A DNA stretch of 64,000 nucleotides. Source: Chitinophaga fulva (GTDB lineage: Bacteria; Bacteroidota; Bacteroidia; Chitinophagales; Chitinophagaceae). The position numbers were made by a program, and so were the translations under genes. The DNA lies in the NCBI RefSeq assembly GCF_012927205.1, contig NZ_JABBGC010000003.1, forward strand, positions 868,001-932,000, given 5' to 3'. Positions 63,213 through 64,000 of the stretch are shown here, piece after piece. Position 1 is the first letter of the stretch. Every line of letters starts with the position of its first letter. Under the pieces are notes generated by a model. That model saw nothing but the letters and a program-made list of their open reading frames with translations, had not been told where the DNA came from and ran no database searches.

Positions 63213-64000
63213 ATGATTAGAAGCGCATTCAAAACCCTCCTGTCCCCGATCCACACTTTTTTAAAAGACAGCCGTGCTGTAGGTATCATCCTGATCCTCT
63301 GCACCATCGTGTCTATGATATTGGCTAATTCATCGTGGCAGGAAAGTTATATTAACTTCTGGAATGCGCTCTTTGACCCGGCTGGCGGACATCATTATCA
63401 ATACCGTGCACTGCATTTACCCAACTCCTACCTGTTATGGATAAACGACGGCATGATGGTGCTGTTCTTTTTCCTGGTAGGCATGGAAATAAAAAGAGAA
63501 CTGACGGTAGGAGAACTTTCCTCCCTGCGTAAATCCATTCTGCCCGTGCTCGCGGCCATCGGCGGGATGTTATTCCCGGCACTGATCTTCAGCCTGTTCA
63601 ACAGCGGTACGGAATATGCCCATGGCTGGGGCATTCCAATGGCTACCGACATCGCTTTTTCGCTGGGTATTCTCTCCCTGCTGGGCAACAGGGTACCGGT
63701 GAGCCTGAAAATTTTCCTGATGGCGCTGGCCATTATCGATGATCTCGGCGCTATCCTTACCATCGCTATATTTTATACGCCACATCTTAATCTTCAATAC
63801 CTGCTGATGGCCGGCGGTGTATTGCTCATCCCCATCGCACTGAACCTGCTGAAAGTACAACGATTGATATTGTATTTCATTCCGGGCATTGTGTTGTGGT
63901 ACTTTCTTTTCAACTCCGGCGTGCATGCTACCATTGCAGGTGTATTACTGGCTTTCTGCATTCCGCAGGATAAAATAGCGGACCTGGTGCATGGCCTGCA
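63213..64000 (+). CDS. nhaA: Na+/H+ antiporter NhaA (cut by window end)
   Basis: The ATG at 63213 opens a frame (MIRSAFKTLLSPIHTFLKDS) still open at the window end after 262 codons. It shows NhaA helices and the signatures MMVLFFFLVGMEIKRELTVG and GIPMATDIAFSLGILSLLGN, where the Asp in ATDIAF matches Asp133. ALAIIDDLGAILTIAIFY carries the Asp163-Asp164 pair that binds sodium and protons. NhaA exports sodium in exchange for protons at the inner membrane. It is downstream of the OstA gene but separated by an inverted repeat. Confidence 0.93.
   Translation, partial: MIRSAFKTLLSPIHTFLKDSRAVGIILILCTIVSMILANSSWQESYINFWNALFDPAGGHHYQYRALHLPNSYLLWINDGMMVLFFFLVGMEIKRELTVGELSSLRKSILPVLAAIGGMLFPALIFSLFNSGTEYAHGWGIPMATDIAFSLGILSLLGNRVPVSLKIFLMALAIIDDLGAILTIAIFYTPHLNLQYLLMAGGVLLIPIALNLLKVQRLILYFIPGIVLWYFLFNSGVHATIAGVLLAFCIPQDKIADLVHGL

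Noticed and set aside
1..64000. Insertion sequences, rRNA genes, riboswitches and prophage genes
   Set aside because: I looked for transposase and integrase motifs, rRNA segments, and the usual riboswitch cores and found none that I could support by eye.

Overview
The window comes from a member of the Bacteroidota, most likely Chitinophaga or a close relative in the Chitinophagaceae. The case rests on a SusC/SusD pair driven by an ECF sigma factor and a FecR anti-sigma factor, paired OstA and LptD outer-membrane genes, -7 elements of the TAnnTTTG type, weak Shine-Dalgarno signals, and perfect AT-flanked terminator hairpins. This identification was made by eye, without any database search.

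Regions 1-5500, 11400-44960 and 47200-64000 look like ordinary chromosome. They carry a LysR/hydrolase divergon, gap, two AraC regulators, a tripartite RND efflux operon (outer-membrane factor, permease, adaptor) with a nearby AraC gene, mutS2, msrA, an Rrf2/extradiol-dioxygenase pair and a MacB/FtsX-type permease. They continue with a DUF4011-helicase-Vsr/DUF3320 giant, a vWA-metallopeptidase/MoxR/LRR operon, an AI-2E transporter/phosphoesterase-PQQ operon, an S41 protease, ung and a PlsC-type acyltransferase. Last come a sigma/FecR/SusC/SusD locus with a frameshifted susC, and an envelope cluster of LptD-like protein, amidase, MlaD-type protein, OstA and NhaA (cut by the window end).

Two stretches look like accessory DNA linked to tRNA genes. 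The first runs from about 5700 to 11301 and ends at tRNA-Ser(UGA). It is visibly AT-richer than its surroundings and holds three directly repeated copies of the tRNA's own downstream terminator (7181, 9351, 11146). These copies divide it into units: a PD-(D/E)XK nuclease outside copy 1, a caspase-like (CHAT-type) protease plus a zinc-ribbon/DUF4145 protein between copies 1 and 2, and an orphan ParA-like ATPase between copies 2 and 3. No integrase is visible. The second, 45007-46754, is an overlapping AAA ATPase/DUF4276 pair just past the 3' end of tRNA-Arg(UCU).

The best candidate for an undescribed system is the CHAT-protease/DUF4145 pair carried as a cassette between tRNA-Ser terminator repeats. 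Next come the vWA/MoxR/LRR operon and the AAA/DUF4276 pair. Immune function for all of these is inferred from domains and context only.
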